From: Saturnia japonica
Taxonomy: Eukaryota > Arthropoda > Insecta > Lepidoptera > Saturniidae
Length of the DNA: 64,000 bases
Assembly (NCBI GenBank): GCA_033032175.1
Contig: CM065304.1
Coordinates: 7,502,001-7,566,000 of the forward strand
Direction: 5' to 3'
A program made the position numbers and the translations under genes. Of the stretch, positions 31,661-41,200 are shown piece after piece. Each line of letters opens with the position of its first letter. The first letter of the stretch is position 1. Under the pieces are notes generated by a model, which worked only from the letters and a program-made list of their open reading frames with translations, was not told the origin of the DNA and did not search any database.

Positions 31661-31985
31661 TTTTTTAAATTCATAAACTAACTTTATTTATCCTATATTA
31701 TGATTTTTTTATGGTTTTTAGGTGATAAAATCTAAAGATTGATTATTTCACACGAGTGAAGTGAATCGGAAACAATAGCATCAAACAAGTGTAGTGGCTC
31801 TAAAGATATCAAAATGTATTTATTACCTAATACTCCTCTACTTTTTTCTACCTTTTTTTGTTATTACAGTACAATAAATAAACAAACAACACAGCATAAT
31901 CTAAAAATAATAATAAAGCACCAGTGCTGCTAACATTAAATGAAGTTTCCTTTCAAAATTGACACAAGTTAGTATAAGTATTTTG

Positions 31986-32701
31986 ATTGTTGGCAACCTT
32001 TTCATGTTCTGTATCCTAAATCTGCCTTTTTCTGAAATCTATGACTAATAACTCAAAGTATCGAACCAGACTGACTGATGAAAATTTGGAAAACGCTTTC
32101 TGGCTGTGTTTTAGTTGGATTAATTAGTTTGTTTCCCAAGCTCGAAGTAGCTTTTCTCAGTACTAATTTCTTCTTATTAACAATATTATTGCGATTAAAA
32201 TATCTTCAGTATTACAATTTATATTATGTACAAATTAAACAGTTTCTTTTTTATCACAATGACCTGTTTATCTACAATCCGCAACTTTGTTAACATTTTT
32301 AATACTAAAGTCTGGTCCACAACTTTCCTTATGTGACCTACACAAATCAATAAAATACAAGGGTTTATCTGTAATTTCCAAATAAAGGCATATTCTAACT
32401 CATAAAAAACGTGATTTTTAAAGAATTTTATCTGTCTTTTTGTTTGTCCTGTCTAATTTCCAAAACGGGTATACTGCTTTTAACGTGAATTTCATTGGGC
32501 AGTAACGCAAGAGATCTAGCCTACATAGCGTTACGTTTTTCTATAGGAGCTAAGCAGTAATGATAACATTAAACAAAGTAAATAAGAGTATCCATTATAT
32601 ACATCATATTCAAAACAATAAACTCTCACACGTACATACGTTAGCAGTAAAATAAGAAAGCACATTTAACCCGGCGATACTCCCATTATACCAATTCCAA
32701 C
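31986..32701. other. Noncoding stretch, no gene seen
   Basis: AT-rich DNA between the inverted duplication and the transporter exon. A short frame at 32078-32293 has no recognisable domain. Confidence 0.5.
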
Positions 32702-32855
32702 TCAATTATCTCTCTGACTCGTAACTTCTTTAATAATCTTGAGGGTGTCCAAGTTTGCTCCGACATTTGATTCTAAATCGCTATCTTCGCTGGCGCAGAG
32801 TCTTCCGCTCAACAGAGGCTCACCGTGCTCCCCTTTCAATAGAGAATTCTTAAAC
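32702..32855 (-). pseudogene. SLC35C2-like transporter, last exon
   Basis: After an acceptor 'ttatttctttaag' the minus strand reads 'FKNSLLKGEHGEPLLSGRLC', then 'ASEDSDLESNVGAN' and ends '...VTSQRDN' with TGA at 32702-32704. The short acidic hydrophilic tail with a leucine-rich start fits the cytosolic C-terminus of insect SLC35C2-like nucleotide-sugar transporters, and its place, strand and splice site fit the two exons upstream. It has no internal stop. The exon that should join it to 34422-34588 was not found: the upstream exon ends in phase 0 while this one begins with one leftover base. The copy therefore appears incomplete. Confidence 0.6.
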
Positions 32856-33536
32856 CTTAAAGAAATAAGTAAAAAAAAGATTATTCAAAAGCTTCAAGTA
32901 TTCTTTTAAAGTTATGTTATAAATTATTATGTTATTATGTAAAAAAAATCATTATAAGCACTTATATAGCTTAAAATAATACCCGTGCATTAATATTTTT
33001 TAATTACTAGTTGGCCTGGCAGATGTTTTTCTGCCCTTCACAATAGACAAAAACTCAACCATAGCACCACCCTCTACGTTCTATACATGATCATAAAGAT
33101 AAAAAAAAAAATTACGCAATATCACATGCTGTCACTATTCATTAAGTGACAATGTCAATATTTTGGGGGGTCTAAGTTCAATGGCACTGGTCCGGTTAAG
33201 ATTCGCAGTATTAATTTATATAATTTAATATATTAGTAACAGATATTATATATAGATAAATTTTAGCTTCCTGCACTCTTTCTCCATATAAACTTTAATC
33301 ATGCCAAATCTCAGTCTTCCGTGCACGCAATACGCTTAAAAAGGGGTATAAAGTTTTTGCTTCACTTATTAATATTCAATTACAGTGATACTTTTGACTA
33401 CGTCAAATCAATATAAAATTTTATCGTTTTTTTTAAATAATAAGTAGGGGCGTTATTAAATAGCTTGTTGATCAGCGCCATTTGGGTGTAGATTGATGAG
33501 TTTATTGCACGACCAGAATCCAGAATATTCGACATA
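32856..33536. other. Intron-like DNA with repeat scraps
   Basis: Contains an RTE-like tail scrap near 33006 ('actagttggcctggcagatg') and, from 33121 to 33335, an inverted copy of the right flank of the hAT composite. No exon recognised. Confidence 0.55.
33121..33335 (-). repeat. Inverted partial copy of the hAT-composite right flank
   Basis: The reverse complement of 'ttgaacttagacccccc', 'attgacattgtcact' and 'gcacggaagtctgagat' is present, matching about 15615-15810. No hAT is present in this copy. Confidence 0.85.
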
Positions 33537-33785
33537 TAATATAACATATCATCACGTCTGTATCCCCGAAGGTTTAGGCAGAGGTGTAATAATGTACACC
33601 AACAGTTCGCCGGGTATGTTTTTAAGTCCCATGTACCTTTTATCATTAATCATATTGCCATTAATCAGGCACAAATTCCAATTTCATAGAAATCTCAAAT
33701 AACACTTTGCTCAACCTGGGAATCGAACCCAGGACCATAGCAGTTGCAATTACGAAAACCAGGCTAACGAGGCAGTTAGAATATT
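33537..33785 (-). repeat. tRNA-derived SINE (family 1), near full length
   Basis: On the minus strand the head ends with the B-box-like 'ggttcgattcccagg' (about 33717-33731). The body follows, and the tail 'cctaaaccttcggggataca' then 'gacgtgatgatatgtt' ends near 33537. The same tail is found at 35.6, 47.4, 60.6 and 60.9 kb. Confidence 0.8.
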
Positions 33786-34421
33786 CGACGAAGACATTAC
33801 TTCATTATTTATTATGATTGTGTCCGACCGGGTCTCGACCACCATGAAGCTGCAGCAGGAACGGTAGGCGTACCAGGTCCTTGAGTCTTCTACCATGTAC
33901 CAGGTAATCGTTATCGTGGTATGCAAATTACCAACTTTTCAGTATCGATTAGGAGACTCCTGTTGTTTCGTTCGCCAAGGAGCTAAAAAAAGGTATCCAG
34001 TCGGCGGAAATACGGAATAAAACCACTGATGTTTGCAAAATTTTGGGCACCGAAAAGCTCAAAACAATAAATGTGCTCTGGTGCGGATAACGGTACTAAG
34101 CCCCATGCTATTATTTGCTGTTTGCTTGAGGGTATCAGCTATTTTTAAATACCAACTTTTAGCGACATCTGTAGCAGTGTAGCGGGACCAACAATGTGCT
34201 CTGTTTGTTTTTTATTATTTGGACAATTAGCATAAAACATTGGCAATGGAAAAACAAGAAGAAGAAAAAAACAAAAGACATGACTCTGGCTTTTATATAA
34301 TTGACACCTAAACATGGATTATAATAACAATATCTGATTTGGCTGCAAGGTCTCATAGATACCTTTGCCTTATCCTTTCACAAAGAAAGGGAAAACTATA
34401 CAAAAAAAATCAAAAAATTAC
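33786..34421. other. Intron-like DNA, no exon recognised
   Basis: Mixed composition. 'gaccgggtctcgaccaccatg' and 'aggtccttgagtcttctacc' near 33835-33895 look like part of a dispersed repeat. The missing SLC35C2-like exon was looked for here and not seen. Confidence 0.45.
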
Positions 34422-34588
34422 CTTAAATATTCCTGCGATGGACAGGGTCAGACTGGACGTGTATGTTACCACGAGAAACTCGCTGATCTCCATGGCGAAA
34501 GCTATGCCAGCGCCAACGGAAACCTTCAGCATTATCGAGAGGAACTCCTCGTCGGATAGCGACATCAGATTAACATAACACCTGTATC
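34422..34588 (-). pseudogene. SLC35C2-like transporter, internal exon
   Basis: The acceptor 'ccttttcag' precedes 34588 and the donor 'gtaattttt' follows 34422. The 167-bp exon is open and encodes 'MSLSDEEFLSIMLKVSVGAG', then 'IAFAMEISEFLVVTYTSSLT' and 'LSIAGIFK'. The segment 'SEFLVVTYTSSLTLSIAGIF' is a hallmark of SLC35C/E-type nucleotide-sugar and triose-phosphate translocators, a membrane helix near the end of the transporter. It joins the next upstream exon in frame (split glycine codon G/GA). Confidence 0.8.
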
Positions 34589-34714
34589 CTGAAAAGGGTG
34601 GAATACATGATTACATTACACTGATTCTTGTAGCTACCAGTATTTTAAGATGCCAGTGCCCCGGGTCTCAAAAAAAAGTTTTTTATCGTTGTAGACTCAG
34701 TGTTGTGGCTAAAA
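34589..34714. other. Intron part
   Basis: Short intron sequence between the exon and a SINE insertion. Confidence 0.5.
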
Positions 34715-34925
34715 TCTCACCTGATCTTAAGTGACGATGTGGCCCAAGATGGTAGCACGCTAAGCCTAGTGGAACACACCTATTGGTGTTTGGCGACAGA
34801 TTTTCAACTAGATATTAGAAAAAGTCCTACCACCATGCTATGGTTTCATCACAGTGTTTTCCTTCACCGGGCGCTCTGGCTCTATGCGGAGTCCGTACAC
34901 GCTACCAATTGAGCCATCATTGCAT
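34715..34925 (-). repeat. tRNA-derived SINE (family 2), near full length
   Basis: On the minus strand it starts 'gatggctcaattggtagcg' (tRNA-like A-box region) and continues 'tacggactccgcatagagcc'. It ends 'gtgacgatgtg' reversed, near 34725. It lies inside the intron between the two open SLC35C2-like exons. Confidence 0.75.
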
Positions 34926-35400
34926 ATTAACATGTCATAAGTGATTTTTCAGTACTAAAATTGATATTGGTTGTTTGTTCAGGAACGATTCACTTAGAAA
35001 ATATCAGGATCTGAAGGTGATATATCCCACAGACGAACCACGTTATTAATCATGTAACATCACTGTACGAGTTACTGCGTATCGATCTCAAGGATGCGGT
35101 TGGCAACAGGAACTGGCAATCAGTAATCAGTAGCAAGTAGCGGTGGGCGATTATGAGATATAATAATGTAATCATTCGATTATGAAGATATCTCGAGATA
35201 TTTCGATTTCAGGGCCCCTAAGGCTAACAGTATTTTCAGTCAGAAAAAAAAGAAGCAAGGGTAATCTCACTTAGATCGTCCGCCTGTACGTATCTCAAGA
35301 GATATTCTTGTTGTACCTGATCCTCTATGGCATGGACGAATAAAGAAAAGACATTACTTGATTGCCAGCCCTGAGCCACTTAACGAGTTTAACATCACAC
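34926..35400. other. Intron DNA
   Basis: No gene. A truncated copy of the short poly(A) retroposon is at 35208-35250. Confidence 0.5.
35208..35250 (+). mobile_element. Short poly(A) retroposon, truncated copy
   Basis: 'agggcccctaaggctaacag' followed by 'tattttcagtcag' and eight A. The hairpin-bearing 5' half found in the other copies is absent and no clear target duplication is seen. Confidence 0.7.
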
Positions 35401-35625
35401 GATTTTAAAAGATGGCTACAAAGTTTCATAAGCGCGACTGCTATAATCGAAGTTCTGGGTTCGATTCCCAGGTCGAGAAAATTGTTATAGGGGTTTTCTA
35501 TGAAAATCACAGTAGCAATATGCCCGATTAATTGCAATAGGCTCGCCCTCTATTAGTACACCTCTGGCTAACCCTTCGGGGATACAGGCTTCATGGTGTA
35601 TGTTTATGTTATGTTATGTAGGGGG
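35401..35625 (+). repeat. tRNA-derived SINE (family 1), plus orientation
   Basis: B-box-like 'ggttcgattcccagg' at about 35459-35473. The body has 'cctctattagtacacctctg' and the tail 'aacccttcggggatacagg' then 'gtatgtttatgttatgt'. Confidence 0.8.
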
Positions 35626-35928
35626 CAAACCTCCAAGAACAAAATATTCAAGTCACTTTGTTAATTCGTTATTTAAGAAATTAATGTATATAGAAATCTA
35701 TAATACAGTTAATTTGTCATAAAAAGTATCTGAAAAGCTGTCAAATGTTTTAAGTCGCATTCCATAACAAAGGGATACCAAGTTTATCTGTGAGTGATCT
35801 CAGATAAGATTATGGTATTGTTTAAGGTATGTTATACATTGGCCGCATTGAACACTTAACATCAGCAACTAAATATTCAATCATAACTAATACAAAATAT
35901 CAATCAATAGATGAAAAGAAAAACATAC
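35626..35928. other. Intron DNA, nothing recognised
   Basis: AT-rich sequence between a SINE and the next transporter exon. Confidence 0.5.
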
Positions 35929-36181
35929 CTTCAAACAGTAAAGTGAACGGGAGTAGAGATAGAAACATCCAAGGCTGGATGTGAAACACCATGTCGATCG
36001 GATTGTGAAGTCCAAGCTTTGCTTTTTGCATGAGAAGCTGAGTGAAGGTCCACCTCAGCCCGGCAGCGAAGGAAGCCAGCACGAGGAAGTTGAAACCGAT
36101 TTGATTGAACTGAGTAGCTTTATACGTGAACATGACCAACCCAGAAGCTATGAGGAGCACTTTGCCGACCAGGGACAGGGT
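35929..36181 (-). pseudogene. SLC35C2-like transporter, internal exon
   Basis: Acceptor 'ttctttag' and donor 'gtatgttt' bound an open 253-bp exon. It encodes '[20 protein letters not shown]', then '[20 protein letters not shown]', '[20 protein letters not shown]' and '[20 protein letters not shown]'. 'FTYK.TQFN..GF' and '[17 protein letters not shown]' are signature phrases of SLC35C2, a Golgi/ER multi-pass transporter linked to GDP-fucose supply and Notch fucosylation. Two or three membrane helices are visible. Exons further 5' are not found above 36181, where repeats and a BEL element lie. The three exons are probably a partial gene copy, although the two upstream ones are undamaged. Confidence 0.85.
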
Positions 36182-37002
36182 CTAAAGAAAAAAAGAAAAC
36201 CTCTCGTTACAGGAATACCAATAACGACTGTTTATGTAATTCAGCAGTGAAAGTGTCTCATGATAAATCATGAAATATGCGTATTCAATTTCATTTAAGA
36301 CATTACCATAGATTTAATATATGTTACAATTTTAGAGTTTGACTGAGAAAAAGTAAAACGACCAACTAAACTTTTTGTTTTTTATACTACACAGGTAGCT
36401 AAAAAGCATACGGCTCGCCTGATGGTAAGCGGCTAACGTCTAGCCTATGGACGCTTTTAATACAAAGCGCGTTTCAACCTTGAACCCCTACCCCAAGGAG
36501 CTCTAGAATCCCTACTCATCACAGAAACACAACACAAGGTCATTTGGCTACAATGTTTTGTAGGGTGGAGGTATTTACACCAGTCGGTCTGCCTATCTAT
36601 CGGCAGCTTGTTTGTGGACTATATATTGTAGGCTTGGTTGCATATCCGTGGGGTGGTAAATTATAAACTAACACTTCACAATATAACATTTATTAGTTTA
36701 GGAACAGTAAATGACAATGTTAACACAACCACGTATTTTATCAAACAGGGCCTATATTCTTAGTTGGTGTTACCATATAAAATCAGTGTTGCCACTGTAT
36801 TAATGTAAGATTCTTACATGCTCTCAGCCAAAACAAAATTGAAAACAAAAACTTACATAACAATTTTAGAAAATTAACTATTTTTAACTTAGGATTGAAC
36901 TTGGTATTTATAACATTAATCTTAAATACTACATTCTGTATCTTTATTTCTTAATTATAATGCTTAATAATAAAAAAACTCAATTATAACAAAATTTAAA
37001 AC
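36182..37002. other. Noncoding DNA with a dispersed repeat
   Basis: Includes the repeat at 36385-36610. From 36640 to 37000 the DNA may hold the remains of a BEL LTR, but I cannot define it. No exon recognised. Confidence 0.45.
36385..36610 (+). repeat. Dispersed lepidopteran repeat ('ggctcgcctgatggtaagc')
   Basis: Shares 'caaggagctctagaa', 'acagaaacacaacac' and 'gtagggtggaggtatttaca' with diverged copies at about 59285-59430 and 54160-54270. Probably a SINE or LINE tail. Confidence 0.6.
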
Positions 37003-37281
37003 TTAATTACAATCAATTACGAGTAAACAGACTTTAGTTATAGACCTTTTGTGTGTTTTTCCATTTTGTGTTTCAACTTCAACTGCTCTTACTTTATTAT
37101 CCAGACCTGGAAAAACTTTTACAACTCGGGCCATTAGCCAAAACAATGGTTGAATATTGTATTCAATAAGTATAACTAATGATCCAACTTTAATATTAGG
37201 GAAATTGTTACGCCACTTAGGCCTACATTGTAATACATTTAGGTACTGCCTACTCCATGTTTTCCAAAACTGCTGAAACAT
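37003..37281 (-). pseudogene. BEL/Pao C-terminal (DUF5641) segment
   Basis: Encodes 'FWKTWSRQYLNVLQCRPKWR', 'GSLVILIEYNIQPLFWLMAR' and 'KVFPGLDNKVRAVEVETQNG'. This is the domain that follows integrase in BEL/Pao polyproteins; the usual 'RxKW', 'G.LV...' and 'GRV...PG.D...R.V.V.T' pattern is clear, with 'MARVVKVFPGLD' at the usual place. The frame ends at 37003. Confidence 0.85.
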
Positions 37282-37385
37282 ATTAGTACAGATATTCCAA
37301 AAATTAAGTCTATTTAAGTGTGTATTGGTTAAATTCTGTTCTGGATAAGCATTAAGTGCTATTCCAATTAAAAAATGCCCAGGTG

Positions 37386-37751
37386 TCAGATATGAAAATC
37401 ACTGATATCTGTAGACATAGGAGTTAATGGTCTACTATTCAAAACTGACTCTATTTGAGCCAAAACAGTATTCAACTCTTCATATGTTAACATTGCTTTT
37501 TGAACTACTCTCTTAAGATGATATTTAGTACTTTTAACTGCCGCCTCCCACAGACCCCCAAAGACAGGAGAGTAGCTAGGAATGAAGTGGAAGTTTATTC
37601 TTTGTTGAGCTGCTTGAGATTGCACTTGTCGTTGGTGATCAGTGGAAGCCTGAAGTTTATAAAGTTCATCTAATCGGTTTATTGTCCCCTTGAATGTGGA
37701 AGCATTATCAGAATAGTTTGAGACCTGCATGTAAATTTTTAATATATTCAT
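37386..37751 (-). pseudogene. BEL/Pao integrase core
   Basis: Encodes 'SDNASTFKGTINRLDEL' with the second catalytic D, then 'INFHFIPSYSPVFGGLWEAA' and 'VKSTKYHLKRVVQKAMLTYE' with the E of the DDE triad in GGLWEAA. 'IESVLNSRPLTPMS' closes the domain. The first catalytic D region lies in the poorly readable DNA just upstream. A stop after 'STDISDFHI' separates it from the DUF5641 part. Confidence 0.88.
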
Positions 37752-37920
37752 TTATTACAATTAATTCAGTAATTCTGGATTTAGTAGGTATAATGATTGG
37801 ATGCTTTTGTGCATGGGGTATCATCGCACAATTTAAGGACCTCCTACTCTTACCATCTATAAATGGATTTAATGCTTTAAAATTACTACATAGATGTTTA
37901 CTTTCACTGAGTAACTTAAA

Positions 37921-38640
37921 TTATTTAACATAATATTTCTGCTGCTCATATTTAACAATCATTAATAGAGATTTATTTAACTCTGCACTTGTGATGTAGT
38001 CAAGCTTATTTCTGATATTCGAAGATGACCTTGAATTAAAACAAAATCGACACACAAGAGCCAGAATTCTCTGCATTTTGCTTATAGTAGAGAATTTATT
38101 AAGAAAATCCAAACACAAAATATTATTATTAGTTCCACAAACCATAGTACATGAAGATTCGCTAAACGAGCCAACCTTTATCTCAGGTAAGTTCTGTACT
38201 ATAATAAAATCAGTTTGAGGTTCGTACATATAGTCATGCAGTGCACGAGGTCTTTGCCACCACAAGGGATGTGTAGCTAGCTCATGCAGTAGCAAACCTC
38301 TGCTCAGGCAGTCAGCAGGATTATCCCCAGTACTAATGTATTACTAAGAAAAAATTTCTGTGTATTTGATTATTATCTTTACTCTGTTTGCAACATATAG
38401 ATTTAATTTAGTAATTTCTGTTTTTAACCATGCCAGTACTATTTGCGAATCACAATATAGAAACACGTCACTAATAGATAATTTCAAAGATAATACTGAA
38501 TGTACTCTATGCACAAGCTTTCCTAACAATAAATAGTGCAGCATTTAACTCAATTCTATAGGCACTGTTAGTTTCTGACTAAGAGGGACGACTCTAGATT
38601 TTGAACAAAGTAAATTCAAGCATACATTATTTTTATCATC
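37921..38640 (-). pseudogene. BEL/Pao RNase H and integrase N-terminal region
   Basis: From about 38640 the frame reads 'CSKSRVVPLSQKLTVP' and 'IELNAALF', the RNase H start. It goes on through 'FLYCDSQIVLAWLKTEI' (38344-38544), where 'CDSQ.VL.WL' is the family's catalytic aspartate motif. The next piece has 'LLLHELATHPLWWQRPRALH' (38277 downward), the BEL phrase for the region before integrase. Stops and frame changes occur at about 38560, 38340 and 37950. Confidence 0.82.
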
Positions 38641-38642
38641 AA

Positions 38643-39547
38643 TTATTCTGAGATTCTGACTACTCTACACTTAGTTGTCTTTTTGTCTGGCCTCATGACA
38701 GCATGATGAGGCAGAAAATATACTGGATCACTAGGGTGGTTGTATTTATCAATTTCTACATAGGAACCATGCCCTAATGATACATATTTATTAATAAAAG
38801 TTTTATATTGCTCATATAACACAGGATCTTTTAATAACCTTTTTTCAGTGTTATAGAACCTTTTTAATGCTAAATTAAAAGAATTATCTAATATTTGATT
38901 TATTTGATCTACAGGAACCTTTAGTGGTAAGTTAACTTGAAACTTTTTATTTTTTAATTGCAGTTTCTTGAAAAATTTGCTCACATTGTACAAATTCTAA
39001 TTTTTTCTCCGGAAAGAATTCAGGAACAGATTCAGTTTTCCAAAAATTTTGTACAACATTATTAATATCTGAATTACAAGACCTACAAAATAGATTGACT
39101 GTTTGCTTCTGTAATTGTTGAATATGACTAATATTTGGCAATGTACCTGCTATATACAACATATCCAAACTTAGTGTTTAAAAAATATGGAGAAACCTGG
39201 CCTGCATTAACATTGTCTGGACTACATTGTGCTGATGATTGATGCTTGGGTAGCTCAAGCTGGGGTAGCAACACATGAAATAACACATCAGCAGCCATAA
39301 GGATATGAATGTTACTGGGAGTGTCAAAACTTGAATCGGCTAGTGTTAGGTGCTGTGGTATATTCATGGTTTTTGTATTAATATAATGTTGTGGAAGTCT
39401 TGATGTGATTTGTTTAATCACATAGCAATTAATTGGCATTTTATAAGATGAATTTGTTGAGTGTACTAGCAATTCCGCACTCTGCTTAATTTTGTTATAA
39501 GTGTTGCCTATGCAGAGAATCCCTTCACTTATTGCCTTAGGCTTTAA
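38643..39547 (-). pseudogene. BEL/Pao protease end and RT N-terminus
   Basis: The upstream piece (39128-39472) has 'PQHLTLADSSFDTPSNIHIL' and 'MAADVLFHVLLPQLELPKH', the second half of the BEL aspartic-protease region (IDILIGAD-like). The next pieces encode 'FWKTESVPEFFPE' and 'YKTFINKYVSLGHGSYVE', then 'YFLPHHAVMRPDKKTTKCRV', the RT N-terminal phrase 'YLPHH.V...S.TTK.RVVF'. The frame stops at 38643, and the next recognisable block is already RNase H. The RT palm with its catalytic aspartates is therefore missing. Confidence 0.83.
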
Positions 39548-39568
39548 GCCCAGTAGCTTTACCAGATT

Positions 39569-40233
39569 TCAAGTTACAAATGAAGATTGTGACCCACTGT
39601 CAAGCAATGCCTTAGCAAGCACCTTAATGCCGTTTTCAGTAAATAACCTAACTTTTATTGTAGGCAATAGCACTTGAGCTGGTGTGTTACCCGAAACCAC
39701 AGTTACAGAAAGCTGTGAACTGTCATCATGCATAAGCGTGTTGTGCTTTTCCTTACATGTGTCACACTTGAAATGAAACCGGCATTTCTTGATATGTTTA
39801 TTAAGACATATCTTGCACAGCTTATTTTCTGTTACAAACTTAATACGGTCTGACGAATTTAACAGTTTAAATTTAGGGCAAGAAAAAAGCTTATGATTGC
39901 ACCTAAAAAACATGCAAGATGCGAGGCTGTTGGGTATCACATTGTTCACAGCAGCTGCAGTGTTGGATGACTTCAGCATGCGAACAGCATGCTCATATGA
40001 TACCTGAAGAGTGCTATGAAGTTAAGAACCATAAATGAGAATTTCAATACAAATGTCTTCGTACTCATTAAAAAACTAATAAGTCGTTGTTCTTTTATGA
40101 GCAGAGCATCTTTGGATAATGTACCAATATCCTTAGCATTAAATATTTTGGTTAGATTACCTTTTATGTATCCACGCTTAATACGCAGTTTCTTTAGTAA
40201 ATGTTTTACATTCTCAACGTCGTTGTCGTCCAT
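39569..40233 (-). pseudogene. BEL/Pao gag end, zinc knuckles and protease start
   Basis: A gag start is read from ATG at 40233 ('MDDNDVENVKHLLKKLRIKR'). After frame breaks the 39569-39979 piece holds 'CNHKLFSCPKFKLL', 'CKICLNKHIKKCRFHFKC' and 'CDTCKEKHNTLMH', the Cx2C-type knuckles found between gag and protease in BEL elements. It ends with 'AKALLDSGSQSSFVT', where LLDSGS is the aspartic-protease active site. The central gag between about 39980 and 40110 is short compared with intact elements, so part is deleted. Confidence 0.83.
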
Positions 40234-40379
40234 TGTTTACAAAGTCCAAACTGTTCATAACTTAAAACATTTTTTTATATTTCTAGACAAGTACAATAAT
40301 TATTAAATTTATATAATAAAATCTTAAATGAAGCAATAAAACTTCAGTGCACATCGCGTAGGTAAAACAAAATGGCCGA
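40234..40379. other. Upstream side of the BEL relic
   Basis: AT-rich. It could be leader or LTR sequence of the BEL element; not resolved. Confidence 0.4.
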
Positions 40380-41060
40380 GCCTTTCACTTCACTCGTTCA
40401 CAGCGGTAGCGCGGGCCATAGACAAATGGCGCGGGCGCTTCGTGTTAAGTGTAGACTCCAATAAATATAAAAATTAGTTATTATCTGTGGCACAATACCT
40501 CTTGTCTATGTAAAATATCTATGTTTGTTTATTGCGGATAGAAAATTAATAAAGAGTATTATGTGATTATTTTCTCCACCGAGTTTTATTAAAATAATAT
40601 CACAAATATTCTGCAAGCCCATAATTCATCACACTTCGTATCACTTGATAAGGTTGCCTTTGATCTTCTTTCTCGATTACGCCTATACTTTTCGCGCACT
40701 GGTGCGAGCGTGATAGACAATTCTTAATAACGTTTTTATTTTAGTCGTACAGTATATACTTCTATGACGGATATCGACGGACGTGATTGCTGTTTTCGCT
40801 CACACTTGTTAGGCACGATACTGATATCCTGCGATGGAAAATGCCAGCTTGTTTCAAGTCCGGTGAAGCTGTAAAAGCCGCAGCGGCTCTGTTTTTGGAT
40901 AGGGCCCCTAAGGCTAACAGTGTAGTCAGTTCAAAGAAAAAAAAAATGCCAGCTTGTTAGGTTGTCGTACCTGCGAGTTGAGAGTAATTTTTACCGCGCC
41001 GAAAATCTTGTTCTGGAACTTGAAGGTTGGTGCACTGCGATATTGGTTGTAACTTCGTGC
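40380..41060. repeat. Unclassified repeat, second copy, joined to hAT composite B
   Basis: Matches 7205-7575 but is interrupted by about 190 extra bp after 'ggcgcgggcgcttcgtg' (40445-40630) and by the short retroposon at 40854-40942. It continues without break into the left flank of hAT composite B at 'gtaacttcgtgcagc' (about 41049), which suggests that both belong to one larger repeat. Confidence 0.75.
40854..40942 (+). mobile_element. Short poly(A) retroposon, copy 2
   Basis: Insert begins 'tcaagtccggtgaagctg', has the perfect hairpin 'agccgcagcggct', then 'agggcccctaaggctaacag', 'tgtagtcagttc' and an A-rich end. It is flanked by a 13-16-bp duplication ('atgccagcttgtt' with preceding A residues; 40838-40853 and 40943-40958). 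The empty site is visible at about 7465-7480. Confidence 0.9.
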
Positions 41061-41127
41061 AGCTACACGTTACGCACTTTGTTGGCGGTTAACACGCAGT
41101 AGTGCCACTCGTAGAAAAATCACAGTT

Positions 41128-41200
41128 TTTTCCTTTTAACTGACTACACTGTTAGCCTTAGGGGCCCTAAAGCCGCTGCGGCTTTTATAGCTTCACCGGA
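41128..41200 (-). mobile_element. Short poly(A) retroposon, copy 3
   Basis: On the minus strand it runs 'tccggtgaagctataaaagc', 'cgcagcggct', 'agggcccctaaggctaacag', 'tgtagtcagtt' and an A-rich end. It is flanked by 'cacagtt' (41121-41127 and 41201-41207). Copy A of the composite has the uninterrupted site 'aaatcacagttgtttcc' near 11441-11457. Confidence 0.9.

Larger units (their letters stand above)
27823..31985 (+). repeat. Right arm of the large inverted duplication
   Basis: Mirror image of the left arm without the LINE insertion. The order is palindrome, YSDNCC ORF, LTR, gag, protease, RT part, AT-rich tail. Relative to the left arm it lacks about 290 bp after 'gctgacggagtaag' (31655), the stretch that encodes the end of the RT fragment. 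Confidence 0.9.
37003..40233 (-). mobile_element. BEL/Pao retrotransposon relic
   Basis: A 3.2-kb minus-strand polyprotein relic with parts in the BEL order: gag start, zinc knuckles, protease, RT N-terminus, (RT core deleted), RNase H, integrase, C-terminal DUF5641. Many stops and frameshifts. Sequence on the two outer sides (36.6-37.0 and 40.25-40.6 kb) does not match, so no LTR pair is recognised. Confidence 0.88.

Noticed and set aside
36640..37000. BEL 3' LTR
   Set aside because: I could not find a matching partner at 40.25-40.6 kb, so the boundary is not supported.
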